This document shows, piece by piece, positions 21,357 through 32,995 of a DNA stretch of 64,000 nucleotides. The stretch's first letter is position 1. The number at the start of each line of letters is the position of its first letter. Location: contig OX031060.1 of assembly GCA_943736015.1 (NCBI GenBank), positions 21,157,231-21,221,230 of the forward strand. The letters are read 5' to 3'. The translations under genes were made by a program, and so were the position numbers. Below the pieces are notes generated by a model that saw nothing but the letters and a program-made list of their open reading frames with translations, searched no databases and was not told the DNA's origin. This stretch comes from Tridacna crocea. Lineage: Eukaryota; Mollusca; Bivalvia; Cardiida; Cardiidae.

Positions 21357-21480
21357 CTTGCAACACGCGAAAAGAGGACATTTGCGAAAAGCGTCGCCTC
21401 GGATCAGCCTGCTCAGTCTGCAAGTGCTAATCCGAGACTACACTTTACGTCTACATTAGATTTTGTGCTACAGTATACTT
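21357..21480. mobile_element. half of the 17185-type TIR element
   Basis: TGCAACACGCGAAAAGAGGA, then a GATCAGCCTG hairpin and TACATTAGATTTTGTGCTAC. The second half is absent. Confidence 0.75.
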
Positions 21481-22602
21481 TGTAAGGTTGTAGTATGAAG
21501 GGGTACGTGAAGGGGAGAAAAGCTGGTCAAAATTCAGAGTATGATAATGAACAATATATAGAGCCTCGTATTCGTGCTCTTTCCAGAAATTCCTCCTTTT
21601 TCTCTCGAATAGTCACTGTTTTGCCGTAAAGAAAATGTTTATTTCGAAACAGGGTCAAACGAAGGGTTCAAACAGAGGAGTTCAAAACAAAAGCGAAAAT
21701 GTGTTTCCGTCCCTTGATGGCATCACTGGTATCCGGCGATAACTGCTTATCTTTGAAGTTCCGGTTTGTCAAGATTAGACTGGTACCGATTTTCAGCACT
21801 CAAAATTTGACAGGTCTCCCGGAAGTCAAGTGGAAAATTGATTGTCCAAATATTTGAAGTGAGCAGAAACAGTTACAATATTAATTTTCAACTGAAAAAG
21901 CAAAAGCTGAATTCTGAGACGAATCGGAAATGGGAAAACCATGTATTTCGACTATTTCGCTGTGGCTCAAGATAGTAGAAACTATTTTTGGTCGAGGAGT
22001 CTTACAACTGGCTCCTTGAATGAACCCATTATTTCACAAAGGGATGTATTAACGAGAAAAGAGCTATTCTTAATATAAGCCATTCATCCTTTTACCACAA
22101 TGCTAATAATTTTGTTGAAAACAGGTTTTACTCCTATCCTTTAAATTTGCTTACATTGTCCAACTTTTAAACGTTTTATATTGAAACAATTTTATGTTTG
22201 TCAGAACAAAGCCTGTGCTGCGATGAGCCTACTTTTTTTTCCTACAATAGTTTTCTTTTATACAAGATGTGTTAGTTTTGTTTTCGACAAAAGCGACCTC
22301 TGTGCCAAAAACATAACTGTAAATAATTTAATTCAACAGTTTCATGAGAGAAAAAAAAATCACAAGAAAAGTTTGACATTTTTGGAAACATATCCTGCAC
22401 CTGAACGTCCTGGTTCAAATGATAAAACTAATTATGTTATGTTTGTTATCATTGTAAATGTGCACTAATTATTGTAAGGGTAAATTACGGTGCATTGATA
22501 ATGTAAGTGTTTTATCAACCAAAAATGCAGACCGTTTCAACTTTCAACTGTTTTTGTTGTCATATGGAATATTGTAACAATCGATAGCAGCAGTATCCTG
22601 AC
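21481..22602. other. intergenic, nothing recognised
   Basis: Over 1.1 kb with no recognisable exon or repeat. A 95-codon open frame at 22181-22468 looks random in composition. Confidence 0.5.
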
Positions 22603-22630
22603 ATTTATTTATTTATTTATTTATTTATTT
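22603..22630 (+). repeat. (ATTT)n microsatellite
   Basis: Seven consecutive TTTA units. Confidence 0.95.
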
Positions 22631-22642
22631 TACCTTTACTTG

Positions 22643-22849
22643 TTAAACCCGTAACCACACAATCCCTACTCTTGAAACATTGTTGGAAAAGGAGAAAATG
22701 CTGGTAACCAGCATTTGTTTCCTTTTCCCACAACGTTTTCTACCTTCACAAAACATTTTTTTTCAAATTTTCAGTTACTTTTATTTTGTCGTCTGCAAAT
22801 GCTTTCGATCTGGACAAGCCTGAAAGATCGTCTTTTGGTAATGAGTTAG
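22643..22849. mobile_element. TTAA MITE, family A
   Basis: Left TTAA. The core has small indels (GCATTTGTTTCC). Right end GGTAATGAGTTAG, one base off TTAA. The left arm is shorter than usual. Confidence 0.82.
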
Positions 22850-22989
22850 AAAATGTATCTAGTCTATTTACAGTGTTTAAGATATCAATGCTGCTCGCTT
22901 CATTGGAGAGGTGATCAGACTTTTACAGACTTTGCTGTCTAATTCTATTTCTTCTAGCGTAATTGTTCTGATACACAGTCGGTGTCTTC

Positions 22990-23662
22990 CCAGTTCGCCG
23001 AATTCCATTTCGCCCATTTCCATTTTGCCAAATTTTTCTTTCCATTTCGCCCTTTGCCGTCTTGTCCCCTACCCATTTTGCCCTTTTTCATTTTGCCCCA
23101 ATGCCACCTCGCCAATCATCTTTTCGCCAATTTACTGTTTCGCCCTTTTGCCAATTCACCCTTTGCCGATTCGCCCAATGCCATCTCGCCCTTTATCATT
23201 TCGCCCCTTCACCACTTCGTCCAATGCCATTTTGCCCAGTTATCATCTGGCTCCATCACCATTTTGGCCCTTACGTTTTGTAGCCTACACCCTGTTCCTT
23301 TAGCACAGGCCTATGATAATTACCCTCAAAATAAGGTCAATAAATTGAGGAATTAACTTATTTCAGAACTTTTCACTATTTTTGGGCCCAGATATCAGAA
23401 AAAATGGCGTTTGGGCGAAATGGGAAGGGGCCTTGTGGGAAAAGGGCGAAATGTTCTTTAAGGGAATAGGAAAGTTGGGTGAGATGGCTTCTGGGAATGA
23501 AAAGTGGATGAAAATGAATTTGGGCAAAACAGGAAAAGGGCAGGACAGACATTTGGCGAAATGGGAAAAGGGCGAAGTTGGAAAGGGCGAAAAAAGAATG
23601 GGCGAAACGGGAAAAATTCTGGCGAAATGGGAATGGGCGAAATGGGATTGGGCGATCTGGGA
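22990..23662. repeat. large low-complexity inverted repeat of TTTCGCC units
   Basis: The left arm (about 22990-23280) is a degenerate series of CCATTTCGCCC / CATTTTGCC words. The right arm (about 23382-23662) is the complementary series GGGCGAAATGG. About 100 bp of ordinary sequence lie between. All frames are accidentally open, giving repetitive Pro/Phe or Gly/Lys/Trp translations that are not proteins. Confidence 0.85.
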
Positions 23663-23667
23663 ATAAA

Positions 23668-24110
23668 CCAGACAGTCTGTTTCGTCATAGTTTTGTAAAT
23701 AAAGCGAAATTTAAAAAAAACCGAAACAGCAAATATACGTGGTTTATTTATTATAAATGACGAATTTCAGAAAAAAATTAATTTAGTAATTTGCCATGGC
23801 TGCAAATAACCTCTCTAATAATTGTATATTTTTATTAAGCAAATATTTCAAGCAGAAGAAAAAAATGAGAAAAAAATTCAATGGAAAAAAGAGAAAGAAG
23901 ACCGCTTGACAAGAACGTGCAACTTGAAAACGCGATAAGAAGGTCAAATTACCGTCATGTAAAGCATGAGGTTTCTACGCGGCGGCTTTTGTACTCGTTT
24001 GTGTACATGTACCAAAATAAATTGAAATTGAAACCCAATAAACAATTTGAAAACATTGATGCTGACCTCTCCTGGCTTCTTTTTAAAGAAGCCAACTTGA
24101 TCTGTAATGA
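23668..24110 (-). repeat. dispersed repeat R, copy 2
   Basis: Reverse complement of 7276-7706, from ACAGTCTGTTTCGTCATAG to GGCTTCTTTTTAAAGAAGCC. It directly abuts the inverted repeat at 22990-23662. Confidence 0.8.
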
Positions 24111-24119
24111 GTTTACCCT

Positions 24120-25080
24120 ACACCAAATAATCCTGAGTTCAAACGATCATAAAGTCTTTTGGAAAGATTTTGAGAAAATGAGGTATATAGGACTGAAAAT
24201 CTGCCCTGGAGAGGGTATACATGGTTTTCCAAAGATTTTACTCCGTGACTTAGTTTTTGACAAGACATGGCCCATTTTCAACCTCATTTGACATATCATC
24301 AAGACAAACAATCAGACCACTTTCATCGGTATCGGACAAAAATATGGCTTCTAGAAAGTACAAAAGGTTTTTCCAAGATTTAACCTGGTGACATAATTTT
24401 TACATGACAAATATCATCTTCCAACTCTGTTGACATATCATCAAGACAGACAATCTGGGCCTGTATTCACCAACCATTCTTGAGAATATTCTCAGTCTTA
24501 TTCTCCAAGGTTCTCTAAATTTGTAAGTAATGCAACTTCTGATTGGCTAAACCGAATGGTTTAGCCAATCAGAAGTCGCGTTACTTACAAATGTATAAAA
24601 TTTTGGAGAATAATACAAAGAACATTCTTAAGAATGGTTGGTGAATACGAGCCCTGGCTATTTTTCATGAGTACCTGGAAAATGTGGCTTCCAGAGCGTA
24701 CACAATTTTTTTTTTTTTCTAAAATTTGACCTTGTAATCTAGTTTTTGATCCGACATGACTCGTATTTAAACTTGTACGGGATACCATCAAGGTAAATGT
24801 TCTGACTAAGTTTAATGAGTATTAGACAAAAAATATGGCCTCTAGAGTGTACACAAGTGTTTTTTGTAACATTTTATCTGATGACCTATATTTTGACCAA
24901 AAATGGCCAGTTTTCAATATATTCCGAGATATACGAGTATGTACTATCAAGACATACAATCTAACTAAGTTTCCTGAGTATCGGACAAAAATGTTGCCTC
25001 TAGAGTGTCCACAATGTAAAAGTAGAGACCACAAAAGCTCACATGATCACTTCGCGCTCAGATGAGCTAAAACAAAAGCA
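24120..25080 (+). repeat. ~150-bp period repeat array
   Basis: Degenerate units repeat words like GTACACAAG, TTTTTCCAAGATTT, GACCTAGTTTTTGA, ATATCATCAAGACA and GACAAAAATATGGCCTCTAG. It ends near CAGATGAGCTAAAA. The same family lies at 43275-43918 in the array. Confidence 0.75.
24455..24655. mobile_element. complete foldback element
   Basis: Termini GCCTGTATTCACCAACCATT and complement. Arms run through TTCTTAAGAAT-like and TTACTTACAAAT words to a central TTCTGATTGGCTAAACC hairpin. It interrupts the 24120-25080 array and is flanked by TGG on both sides (possible 3-bp target duplication). Relatives at 42060 and 53520. Confidence 0.85.
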
Positions 25081-25339
25081 GAAACAATAGGTTACGGGTA
25101 AAACTTCTTTCCATCCGGATTTTAGTTAGAACTATGCTGCTTGTTATGTTAAAAGTTGTTCACAGGTAGTAATTAGGCAGCCCACTCATGAAAATGGGAG
25201 ATGAGATGGCAAACTTGCAATGCTATCCAAATACATAGAAGAGAACCTTGATGTGAGGAGCCCTCTCTTTTACATCAACGCTAGGACTGACTACTTTTTT
25301 GAAAGGATTACAATATCTTACAATAATAGTCTTATCAAA

Positions 25340-25930
25340 CTGCAAAGAAATTTCTCGTGATCTGATTGGTTAACATGCCGGGAACATATATCATGTTCTC
25401 TGGCAAAAAAACACACGTAAAAACAGTTTCCCTTTTGAGTGCCCCGTAAACATCACTACACGTGCAACACAACATCCAAAATGGCGGCGTTGATCGATCA
25501 CCATTCGGCATACCTCGGGTGATGGGAGCCATCATAGTACCATAGATGTAGGTACGGAATCGGCCGAGTTGTGACGAGTGATCGATCACCAGACTGCACA
25601 TTTATGCACCAAACTGCACGTTTTACTGGCGTCAGTTTCCAGTGACGTCAGTCTTCATTGAAATGGGGCACACAGAAGGGAATTTCTATTTCGTCAGCAT
25701 ACTCGATTCGTGAAATTATAAAACAGGAAAACTTCGCTTAACGCGCTTTGAAAGGGTAAAACTTTGCAGTATACTAAATTCGTTGTACGGTCAGGTGGCA
25801 GGGGACTTGGGAACTTGTTCAAGGCTGTGGTGAATCATGTCGCCCCGAGCTTTAAGCTCGGGGCGACATGATTCACCACAGCCGTGAACAAGTTCCCAAG
25901 TCCCCTGCCACCTGACCGTGCAACTAATAA
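25340..25930 (+). mobile_element. single-unit relative of the 11210-12130 element
   Basis: Carries the shared unit (TTTCTCGTGATCTGATTGG, GAGTGCCCCGTAAACATCA, CCAAAATGGCGGCG) followed by a long hairpin at about 25789-25920. The hairpin arms include GGTCAGGTGGCAGGGGACTT and CGGCTGTGGTGAATCATG-type sequence around GAGCTTTAAGCTC. Confidence 0.8.
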
Positions 25931-26705
25931 TGTACTTAGTAAGCGAGAACAGTTGGAATGAAATACCAAGACATCACGTCGTCCATGTAACAAAACTGTT
26001 TCTATTGTTGGTTTTAGAAGGACTATGAAAATCATGATTGGAGCTGAAATAACTTCATATTGTGTAGTGTCTTTCGGCCAATAAACAAGGGCCGTCAAAC
26101 GTTACGCAGGCAATGTACTGGTATTTTCGGTCTGCTAGGCCAATTGCTCAACACATTCAATTGCTTTTTTTTCCTACAATGCTTATCATATCGCAGGAAA
26201 AAAGTACATTTGTCCTTTCATTAAATTGTGTTTCGGTTTAGTCACTTGAATTGGTGAGTGATAAACCTGAAAAAACTGTAATGGTGACAAAACTAGAGGG
26301 GTCTCCCGGCAGGCAGTGTCACAGCAGTATTTGTTCTGAATTCTTGTTTGCTCGACATCGATTTGTCTAATCCTTGTAATCAGATATCTATATGCGACAA
26401 GCTCGCGTCATATGCTCGACATTGACTTACCCGGATCGGGTTTCAACGAGAGGTTTGGTGGCACGAGAGTGAAACCTTCTAGAGCTGTTTGTGCAAATGT
26501 TTACAATTGTCGCAGATTTGAATGGAAACTAGATACTGCCACCGTAAAGAACACACATCTTGAGCAAATATCGTGAAACTGTGTTTTGAAAGATGAATTT
26601 GCTGTTCATTAATGCTAGACTTTTCATTGTATTTTTGTTCAATATTTGGCATTCACAATTTTTTTTTTTTTTTTGGGGGGGGGGATTAGCTGAATAATGT
26701 GCTAG
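25931..26705. other. intergenic, nothing recognised
   Basis: No exon or repeat recognised. Poly(T)-poly(G) tract at about 26661-26687. Confidence 0.5.
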
Positions 26706-26860
26706 TTATACCCCCGCAAAACGAATGTTTTCGAGGGTATACTGGAATCAGTCTGTCTGTCCATGCGTCCGTCCGTCCGTCCGTCCGTGTGTCCGTCTGT
26801 GTACAAAATACTATCAAAGCGCTGGTGGGGGTTTAAAGTCACATTCAGTGACAGTTCTAG
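26706..26860 (-). repeat. dispersed bivalve-type repeat with (CGTC)n
   Basis: Begins TATACCCCCGCAAAACGAA and contains an imperfect GTCCGTCCGTCCGTCC run. I recognise the start as a repeat common in bivalve genomes (from memory, not searched). Confidence 0.55.
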
Positions 26861-27094
26861 TTTTTTAACTGCTTTTTTTCGGGCGATAGGAGGTGGGAGA
26901 GTTGTCTGCGCAGTCATATTTTTCGAAGATGAGTATTTATAGAATGGCATCTAGCGGGAGATAATGGAGGTGGGGGTACTGATAACAAATTAATAGGAAT
27001 TTGTAATTGGTCAGAAAAGTAGACACTCTTATTCTTAGGCAAATGTACGCCTTTCGTTTTTTTTAAAACGACATTTCATGTCGCTCAAGGTATG

Positions 27095-27215
27095 AGATTT
27101 TGCCAGAAAGGATAGGAAATCTTAAGGGAAAAGGAGAAAATGTAATTTTCCGCCATTTTCTCACAATGTTTTCAAAAGCCCTCTTGTATGGGAATGTTTG
27201 CTAATGAGCTACGCA
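27095..27215. mobile_element. decayed TTAA MITE fragment, family A
   Basis: GGAAAAGGAGAAAATG and CCATTTTCTCACAATGTTTTC remain. Ends absent. Confidence 0.6.
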
Positions 27216-27696
27216 ATATAGCATGCATAAATTTTTTTTCGTGATGGCTGCATCACTTGTGGTATCAATCCGAAGCTTCTCAAGCCATCTCTTGTGATCA
27301 AACACATATTTCTCTATCATTTAATAATGTTTAAATACACGAAAGGAAAATACACCAAACAAGTCCAAACAGGCAATCAATCATAGATAAGAAGATCAAG
27401 TCATGTAGAACCAAACTTTTACCAGCCTATCTGGGCTTATCTGTCATCATGAGACACGCCTCGGTTCGTCTTATTGAGTGAGGAACTTGACTTCAGAATG
27501 AGGCTTCCCAATTTGTTTGTTTACAAAGATAGAGATAGCTGTCATGGTTGAAGATCATGCACTTCTCTGAGAAGTTTCTCCCGCTACTTTGTACATGTTA
27601 ACCCATTGTTGTACCTTAAAAACTTCTCCAGTTGAACTTGCCAGTATATGGTAGACACATTGTGCATGTGTAACGCCTCTTTTGTGTTTTTTACGT
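27216..27696. other. intergenic, nothing recognised
   Basis: No exon or repeat recognised. Confidence 0.5.
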
Positions 27697-27925
27697 TTAA
27701 CCCTTTACTCCATAGATACTCATTTCAACACATTGCTTGTAGGAGCCTTTGGAAAACATTGTGGCAAAAGGTGAAATTACTCGTGACGAGCAATTTCACC
27801 TTTTGTCACAATGTTTTCTATGCTATCAAAAGGTGTCATATACACATGAAAAATGGCTTCATCCTTGCTGTTATTTCGGGTCAATTAGAGATACCATAGA
27901 AATGCCTCGTGGGGTAAATGGTTAA
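27697..27925. mobile_element. TTAA MITE, family B
   Basis: Complete 229 bp. Core GGTGAAATTACTCGTGACG with one arm mismatch. Confidence 0.9.
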
Positions 27926-28150
27926 ACTCTTTACCAGACGACAAAGTTGAAACAAAACCAGTTATAGAGCATTTACAGACAGCAAACTAAATATGGATCA
28001 AATGATAAGATATTTCTTTTTTTTTTTTTATTTAAAAAAAATAAAGAAAACATTGTTGGAAACCGGCATTTTCTCCTTTTCTCACAATGTTTACGAAAGC
28101 GTTTACATTCCAGGTCGTTAAAACTTGGGAGTGTGTGGTTTTAGGATTAA
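27922..28150. mobile_element. TTAA MITE, family A, reversed, sharing a TTAA
   Basis: Starts at the right TTAA of the family-B copy at 27697 and ends at TTAA 28147. The first half of the core palindrome is deleted and replaced by T/A-rich DNA. Confidence 0.75.
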
Positions 28151-29035
28151 TTATCCCTTATACCCCGGTCACATATTCACGGAAAGCCGCCACGGAAGAG
28201 CTACGGATTCGTTCCGGCATTGTCCGTGACAACTCGTACTAGTCTGTAGCTCTCCGTATTGTAATCGTAATCATTCGTAGTAGTCCTTGTATATCCGTAG
28301 CGGTCTCTGACAATTTTTGAACATGCACAAAAATTCGCTACGGATCAAACGACCGTAGCGTATCCTTACTAGTCCGTATTAGACTGTACTGGTACGTTCT
28401 GGTCCGTACTAAAACCGTATTAGTCCGTACTTATCCGTAGGCCCAAATTTTTTTCAGGATTTGATACGGAGAACTACGTATTAGGACGGTTACATTACGT
28501 TTTAGTTACGTTATGATACGGATTTGTCACGGAAAGTCACGACCTCAATACGTTGTACTACGGAGAGGCAGGGATTCGCACGGTCTTTTACGGTTTACTA
28601 CGTTGCAACACGAAACAGTACGGAATTGTAAGGACCACTATTGTTTGGTAGGATAAATTCAGAATCTTGTACTTCAACAAGGGTATTTTTACTCCGTTTT
28701 TGTAGAATACAACGCAATTACGCTTTGTTGTTGAGTTCACAATCATGAACTGTCAAGAAATGATGTTCAAGAAATAAATTGGCTGCAACTGCATATTGGT
28801 ATAGTATGGCAAAAAATGCCAAGGCACTGGTCCAGCAGCTTGATGACATACAAAGATGTAATAGTTATATTTTTATCGTACTACTAGTAATACTGTTAAT
28901 TTAAGGTTACATATTTTACAAAACATTGTACGAAAATGAATAAACATCAGTATTATAATGTGACATTCTATCCAAACAACGATGCTAAACATGCAAGTAA
29001 AACGATCAAATAGTACGAGTACATAAAACTGTCAC

Positions 29036-29120
29036 CGTTTCTGGTGGTTCAGGCAACCACCAACGAAACGGGAGGTAAAAGGTTCGAGCCCCGTCAGGAG
29101 CTTGTTCCGATTGTTGGTGA
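29036..29120 (+). repeat. tRNA-derived SINE-like sequence
   Basis: B box GGTTCGAGCCCC at 29081, inside the 28163-30049 transposon. The upstream segment does not give a convincing acceptor stem. Confidence 0.45.
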
Positions 29121-29314
29121 ACCGCCAGCTTGTTAAATGTATGGTTAATAGTTGCCTGCCTGGTGCCTGGCTGGCCCTTTCGAAATGGGTGATACTAACT
29201 ATAAAGACAAGCACTTTACTTTTAAAACATAAACATTCATGATAATCAGTGTAATTGTGAAATAAACAGCAGATTTTATGAACATAAGAGAAACGTTATT
29301 GATCAATATTTTCA

Positions 29315-29549
29315 TTGAACCCTTTGCCATTCAATCTCTTCTTTTTATGGGTCTGCAACAGACAAGTTAAGAAAACATTCTGATTCTAGGAAAAAAAAAA
29401 AATGCTTCAAATGGGCAATTTCTCCATTTCCCACAATGCTTTCTACCTTATTGTAGAAATGAAGCTCATTTGTGCCAAATGTACAGTTGTTGTCTGCAGA
29501 TGCTTTCAATTTCGTGGAGGCCAAATTTTGTCCACTTGTGATGGGTTAT
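29315..29549. mobile_element. decayed TTAA MITE, family A, inside larger transposon
   Basis: Ends decayed to TTGAACCCTTTGCC and GATGGGTTAT. Right-arm words TTGTCTGCAGATGCTTTC survive. Confidence 0.65.
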
Positions 29550-30049
29550 TGATTATAATAATCAGGTAATAAAAGACAGAAAATATGTGGACTAGAGATT
29601 GGCTTTTACAAAGACCCGTCCATTGCCAGTATGAGGCTCTCATGGCCGAACTTGTTGCATTTTGAAAGTGAGCAGGCTACAGCATTTGGACGGAATGCTA
29701 AATCGTGGTAGTTCCGTATCAATCCGTGACGATTCGTACTACTACGTATCGGATCGTTCTTATTCGTACTAATCCGTACCTGTACCGTAGCAAATCGTAG
29801 TGTATCCGTACTACAATCGTCCTGATTCGTGTCGCTCCGTATTAAACCGTGTCCAACCGTAACAGTCCGTATCACTCCTGGAACTCTGACATACATTTTG
29901 GCTGTAGATCCGTCGAACTCCGTACTCACAACGTTGTTTATCCGTATTGGAACCGTAGCGGACTACGGAATTTGTCATTTCCGTAGTCATCCGTGAGCGA
30001 TTAGACTGTAGCTCTTCCGTGGCGGTCTTCCGTGAATATGTGACCGGGG

Positions 30050-30562
30050 CTTTATGTTATATTTTATGTGTCTATTTCTAGAAATGTTATGGGTAAAGAA
30101 ATGTCGTAATTCAAGCTGGGGGAATTATTTCCCCGTCACAGTGAATATTTCCTCCTGCCGAAAATCTGGAACTACTTTTTTTGTTTGAAAATATCGGTTA
30201 TCCGGTTAATTCACTTGAAATGACTTGTTTTTTAAAAGTGAAATTCGTTGACAAAATAATTAGAGGAAATTTTTGTTGATCTTTAATTCAAAAGAAAAAA
30301 AAGATGACGATTTGGAATCTGAATGCTTTCTAAAGTGCATTTTTCGATGATTTTTCCATGCCTTTTCACTTTCTCTTTGCAAACTCTAAGCAAGACCGCC
30401 AACACCTACAACACCCGCGAAACCCAAAATGAAAACAAGTATAAATACATGTACAAGAAAATATTGATGCTGAACATCAATGGCGCCGCAAACCACTTTT
30501 TTCTGTAACAGGGCAAAATGCATTGGGCCGCGTTAAACCGTTTATGAAAATCACGTGATCGT
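30050..30562. other. intergenic, nothing recognised
   Basis: AT-rich; nothing recognised. Confidence 0.5.
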
Positions 30563-30791
30563 TCAACTCGTTATCAAACGACAAAATTTTAGGACTGTCC
30601 AAAGCGAAAGCATTTGCAGACGACAAAATAAAAGTGACTGAAAAATTGAAATTCGTCTTGTGAAGGGTAGAAAACATTGTGGGAAAAGGAGAAAATGCTG
30701 GTTACCAGCATTTTCTCCTCTTTCCACAATGTTTTCTCAAGGCTTCTTTCTCAGAGGCGTCAAAAGTAGGGATTGTGTGGTAATGGGTTAA
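30563..30791. mobile_element. TTAA MITE, family A, reversed
   Basis: Right TTAA at 30788. Left end decayed to GTTATCAAACGAC. Core nearly perfect. Confidence 0.85.
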
Positions 30792-31091
30792 CAGCTCAGT
30801 AGGAATCATATTGTTGATCACCTGACTCATTTTATCACGTTTAACATCCAGTATAGTATATGTGGAGAAAATCGTCGCCCTTGTAAGATTTTGTCTACAC
30901 AAACGGACATTTGTCGGCAATGAATGAACAGTCACGCGAGTTTTTAGGTTTGTTGAACAATAGGGTCCAAATATTTCGTCATGTATCACAAATGGCTATA
31001 TTTCCTTTCCAAGTATAACTATCAAACTGTTTGTGAAATAGAAAATATACTTTTTAATGTCATACAAACACAGTATTGCCCAAACAAAACT

Positions 31092-31155
31092 TAGGTTCGG
31101 TAAGGTTAGGTAAGGTTCGGTAAGGTTAGGTAAGATTCGGTAAAGTTCTGTGTTT
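31092..31155 (+). repeat. short tandem repeat GGTTMGGTAA
   Basis: About six 10-bp units alternate GGTTCGGTAA and GGTTAGGTAA, i.e. a 20-bp higher period. Confidence 0.9.
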
Positions 31156-31706
31156 AGGGGGACCGATTTGTCACCCCCTCAAACGTTGACCTAGTTACAG
31201 TTAGCGGGTCTTAAAAACACGATCGCGATAGGAAAACAATATTTCTACAATCCATACAACACTAGAACAAAAATATAACGGGGGTCACAAGTACCACATA
31301 GGGTGCTCTAGGGTCAAAGAGCTTGAAAATATCTCTTAACCTTTTTCCAGGGTAAGATATTTAAAATGGCGGCTTCGAAAATTTGTGACGGATAATTTTT
31401 TCTCACGTGACTTATTTTTCGAAATGGATCTTTATTATTATTTTTCGAAAGGAAAATGTTGATATGTCTACAATCCGGGTTTTTTATCCTTCTAACGATG
31501 AAAGTACAATATAATTATTATATATTAAAAAAAAAATCCCACAAATAAATAAAAAAGTTAATATGGACCCCGATCTGGTAATCAAAGTACAGTAGATATA
31601 GATGGATGTTTAAACAAGGCATGGAACCAGTTCAATATGGCTGCCTCCATAGGCACTTTACAAAACCGAATAAAAATATAGTGCCGCCGCTTCAGGCGGC
31701 GCCACA
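31156..31706. promoter_or_regulatory. intergenic with YY1-like AAAATGGCGGC and CACGTG
   Basis: At 31363 AAAATGGCGGC matches the known YY1 consensus, and a TCACGTGAC E-box follows at about 31413. No exon could be tied to it, so a promoter is only a possibility. At 31682-31700 a GC-rich hairpin (GCCGCC...GGCGGC) sits at the left edge of the tandem array. Confidence 0.25.
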
Positions 31707-32115
31707 ATAACTATACCTGATTTGCTTGGCTTAATTCACAAAATAAGGAAAGATCTTGTTCTGTCTATCGCTTTCTAAGTACATGTAGACATCGTTCAAG
31801 TTGAAGTGGTAGAGATTTTTACGGCCATGTGAACATTGTCATATCAAAAGTTACAATTTCTGACAAAAAGGATGATTTTCTGTACGACAGTACTAGGTGA
31901 ATGTTCTTTTTTCGTTTTTTATACAATTTAATCTTATTTACTCTTGATGGCCATAAAATAGCGATCAAATCGCTATTCTGAAACTGACGTCTGCATCGTG
32001 ACTATTGGAACGCTGTCAACCATAGATGTCTTCATGAATGTTTTCTATATAAAAAGAAATGTGAATGGTAAATGGGCCATTTGCTACTCCCAAGTAATAG
32101 AGCCATGTCCTGCAT

Positions 32116-32347
32116 TTAACTCATTACCAAACGACAAGGTTTTAAGTTTTCCAAATCGGAAGCATTTGCAGACTACAGAATAAAAGTGACTGAAAAATTG
32201 AAATTTGTTTTGTGTAAAGAGTAGAAAATATAGTGGGAAAAGGAGAAAATGCTGATTACCAGCATTTTCTCCTTTTCCAACAATGTTTTATAAAGGCTTC
32301 TTTCCCTGTGTCGTCAAAAGTAGGGTCAGTGAGGTAATCGTGGTTAA
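32116..32347. mobile_element. TTAA MITE, family A, reversed (unit 1)
   Basis: Both TTAA present; shared by all three units. Confidence 0.88.
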
Positions 32348-32899
32348 GGGACTAAATGCGTATGCAAAAAAGTACCTACCTAGGTCAGCCTGCACAGCCG
32401 CTCAAGCAGGTATCGTAAAATACAGTATATATATTATATTACAATCACAGGTTCAATATGATCTGCAAGTTCCAATCTTTTTTTGCTACATGTATTATTG
32501 AATTTTCTGTCGGTCAAAGTACCATTCTCCCACATGATTCAGTATTCAGTAGGTCACAAGACAAGTCGGTTTTGTAGTTCTACACTAATGTGATGATTTT
32601 CTTGATATGTATTATCCATCAGGCAGATAGATGTAACCCCGTTTTCCTCCACTCAGGTTCAGGTGCATTTTTTTGTCGTCGTCAGGGGCAAATACCGTAT
32701 AATATTTTCGCAGCTGGCAATTTAAAAAAAAATGACTTGTACTGTACAGACATATTACGTATACTAATTTTTCATCATTTAACCCTTATTCTGCTATATA
32801 CATGTATCTAACATGAAATGTTCAATTTGATCATAAAAACCCAAATGCATATACATGTAGGTTACTTCGGTTATGTTTTGGGGCACAACATCTCCCTAT

Positions 32900-32965
32900 C
32901 GGACAGTGTAGATCCAAGATCAGACTGCACACTCTGTGAAGTCTGATATTGATCTATACTGTCCG
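32900..32965. repeat. foldback, family H (unit 1)
   Basis: CGGACAGTGTAGATCC with complement. Units 2 and 3 keep only its first half because of a deletion starting inside it. Confidence 0.75.
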
Positions 32966-32995
32966 CAAAATTTTAGTGGCTTGGGCATAGCAGCC

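Larger units (their letters stand above)
28163..30049. mobile_element. 1.9-kb DNA transposon with subterminal CCGTA arrays
   Basis: Inverted termini begin CCCCGGTCACATATTCACGG and match for about 40 bp with one or two mismatches. Within 450 bp of each end lie dense clusters of CCGTA/TACGG words with spacings of about 10-15 bp (28190-28640 and 29700-30010). No transposase ORF was seen, so it is non-autonomous; the superfamily is not assigned. It contains a SINE-like sequence and a MITE. No clear target duplication. Confidence 0.85.

Noticed and set aside
22911..23356. 130- and 124-codon open frames on plus strand
   Set aside because: They are translations in several frames of the low-complexity TTTCGCC array; all frames are open together, with Pro/Phe/Ser repeats.
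23382..23760. 94-codon open frames rich in Gly, Lys, Trp
   Set aside because: Complementary arm of the same low-complexity inverted repeat.
23881..24291. 136-codon open frame MEKRERRPLDKN...
   Set aside because: Lies in dispersed repeat R; the other copy (7276-7706) is homologous in DNA but its frame is broken, so the repeat is non-coding.
31092..31155. Interstitial telomeric repeat
   Set aside because: The unit is GGTTMGGTAA, not TTAGGG; only a loose resemblance.
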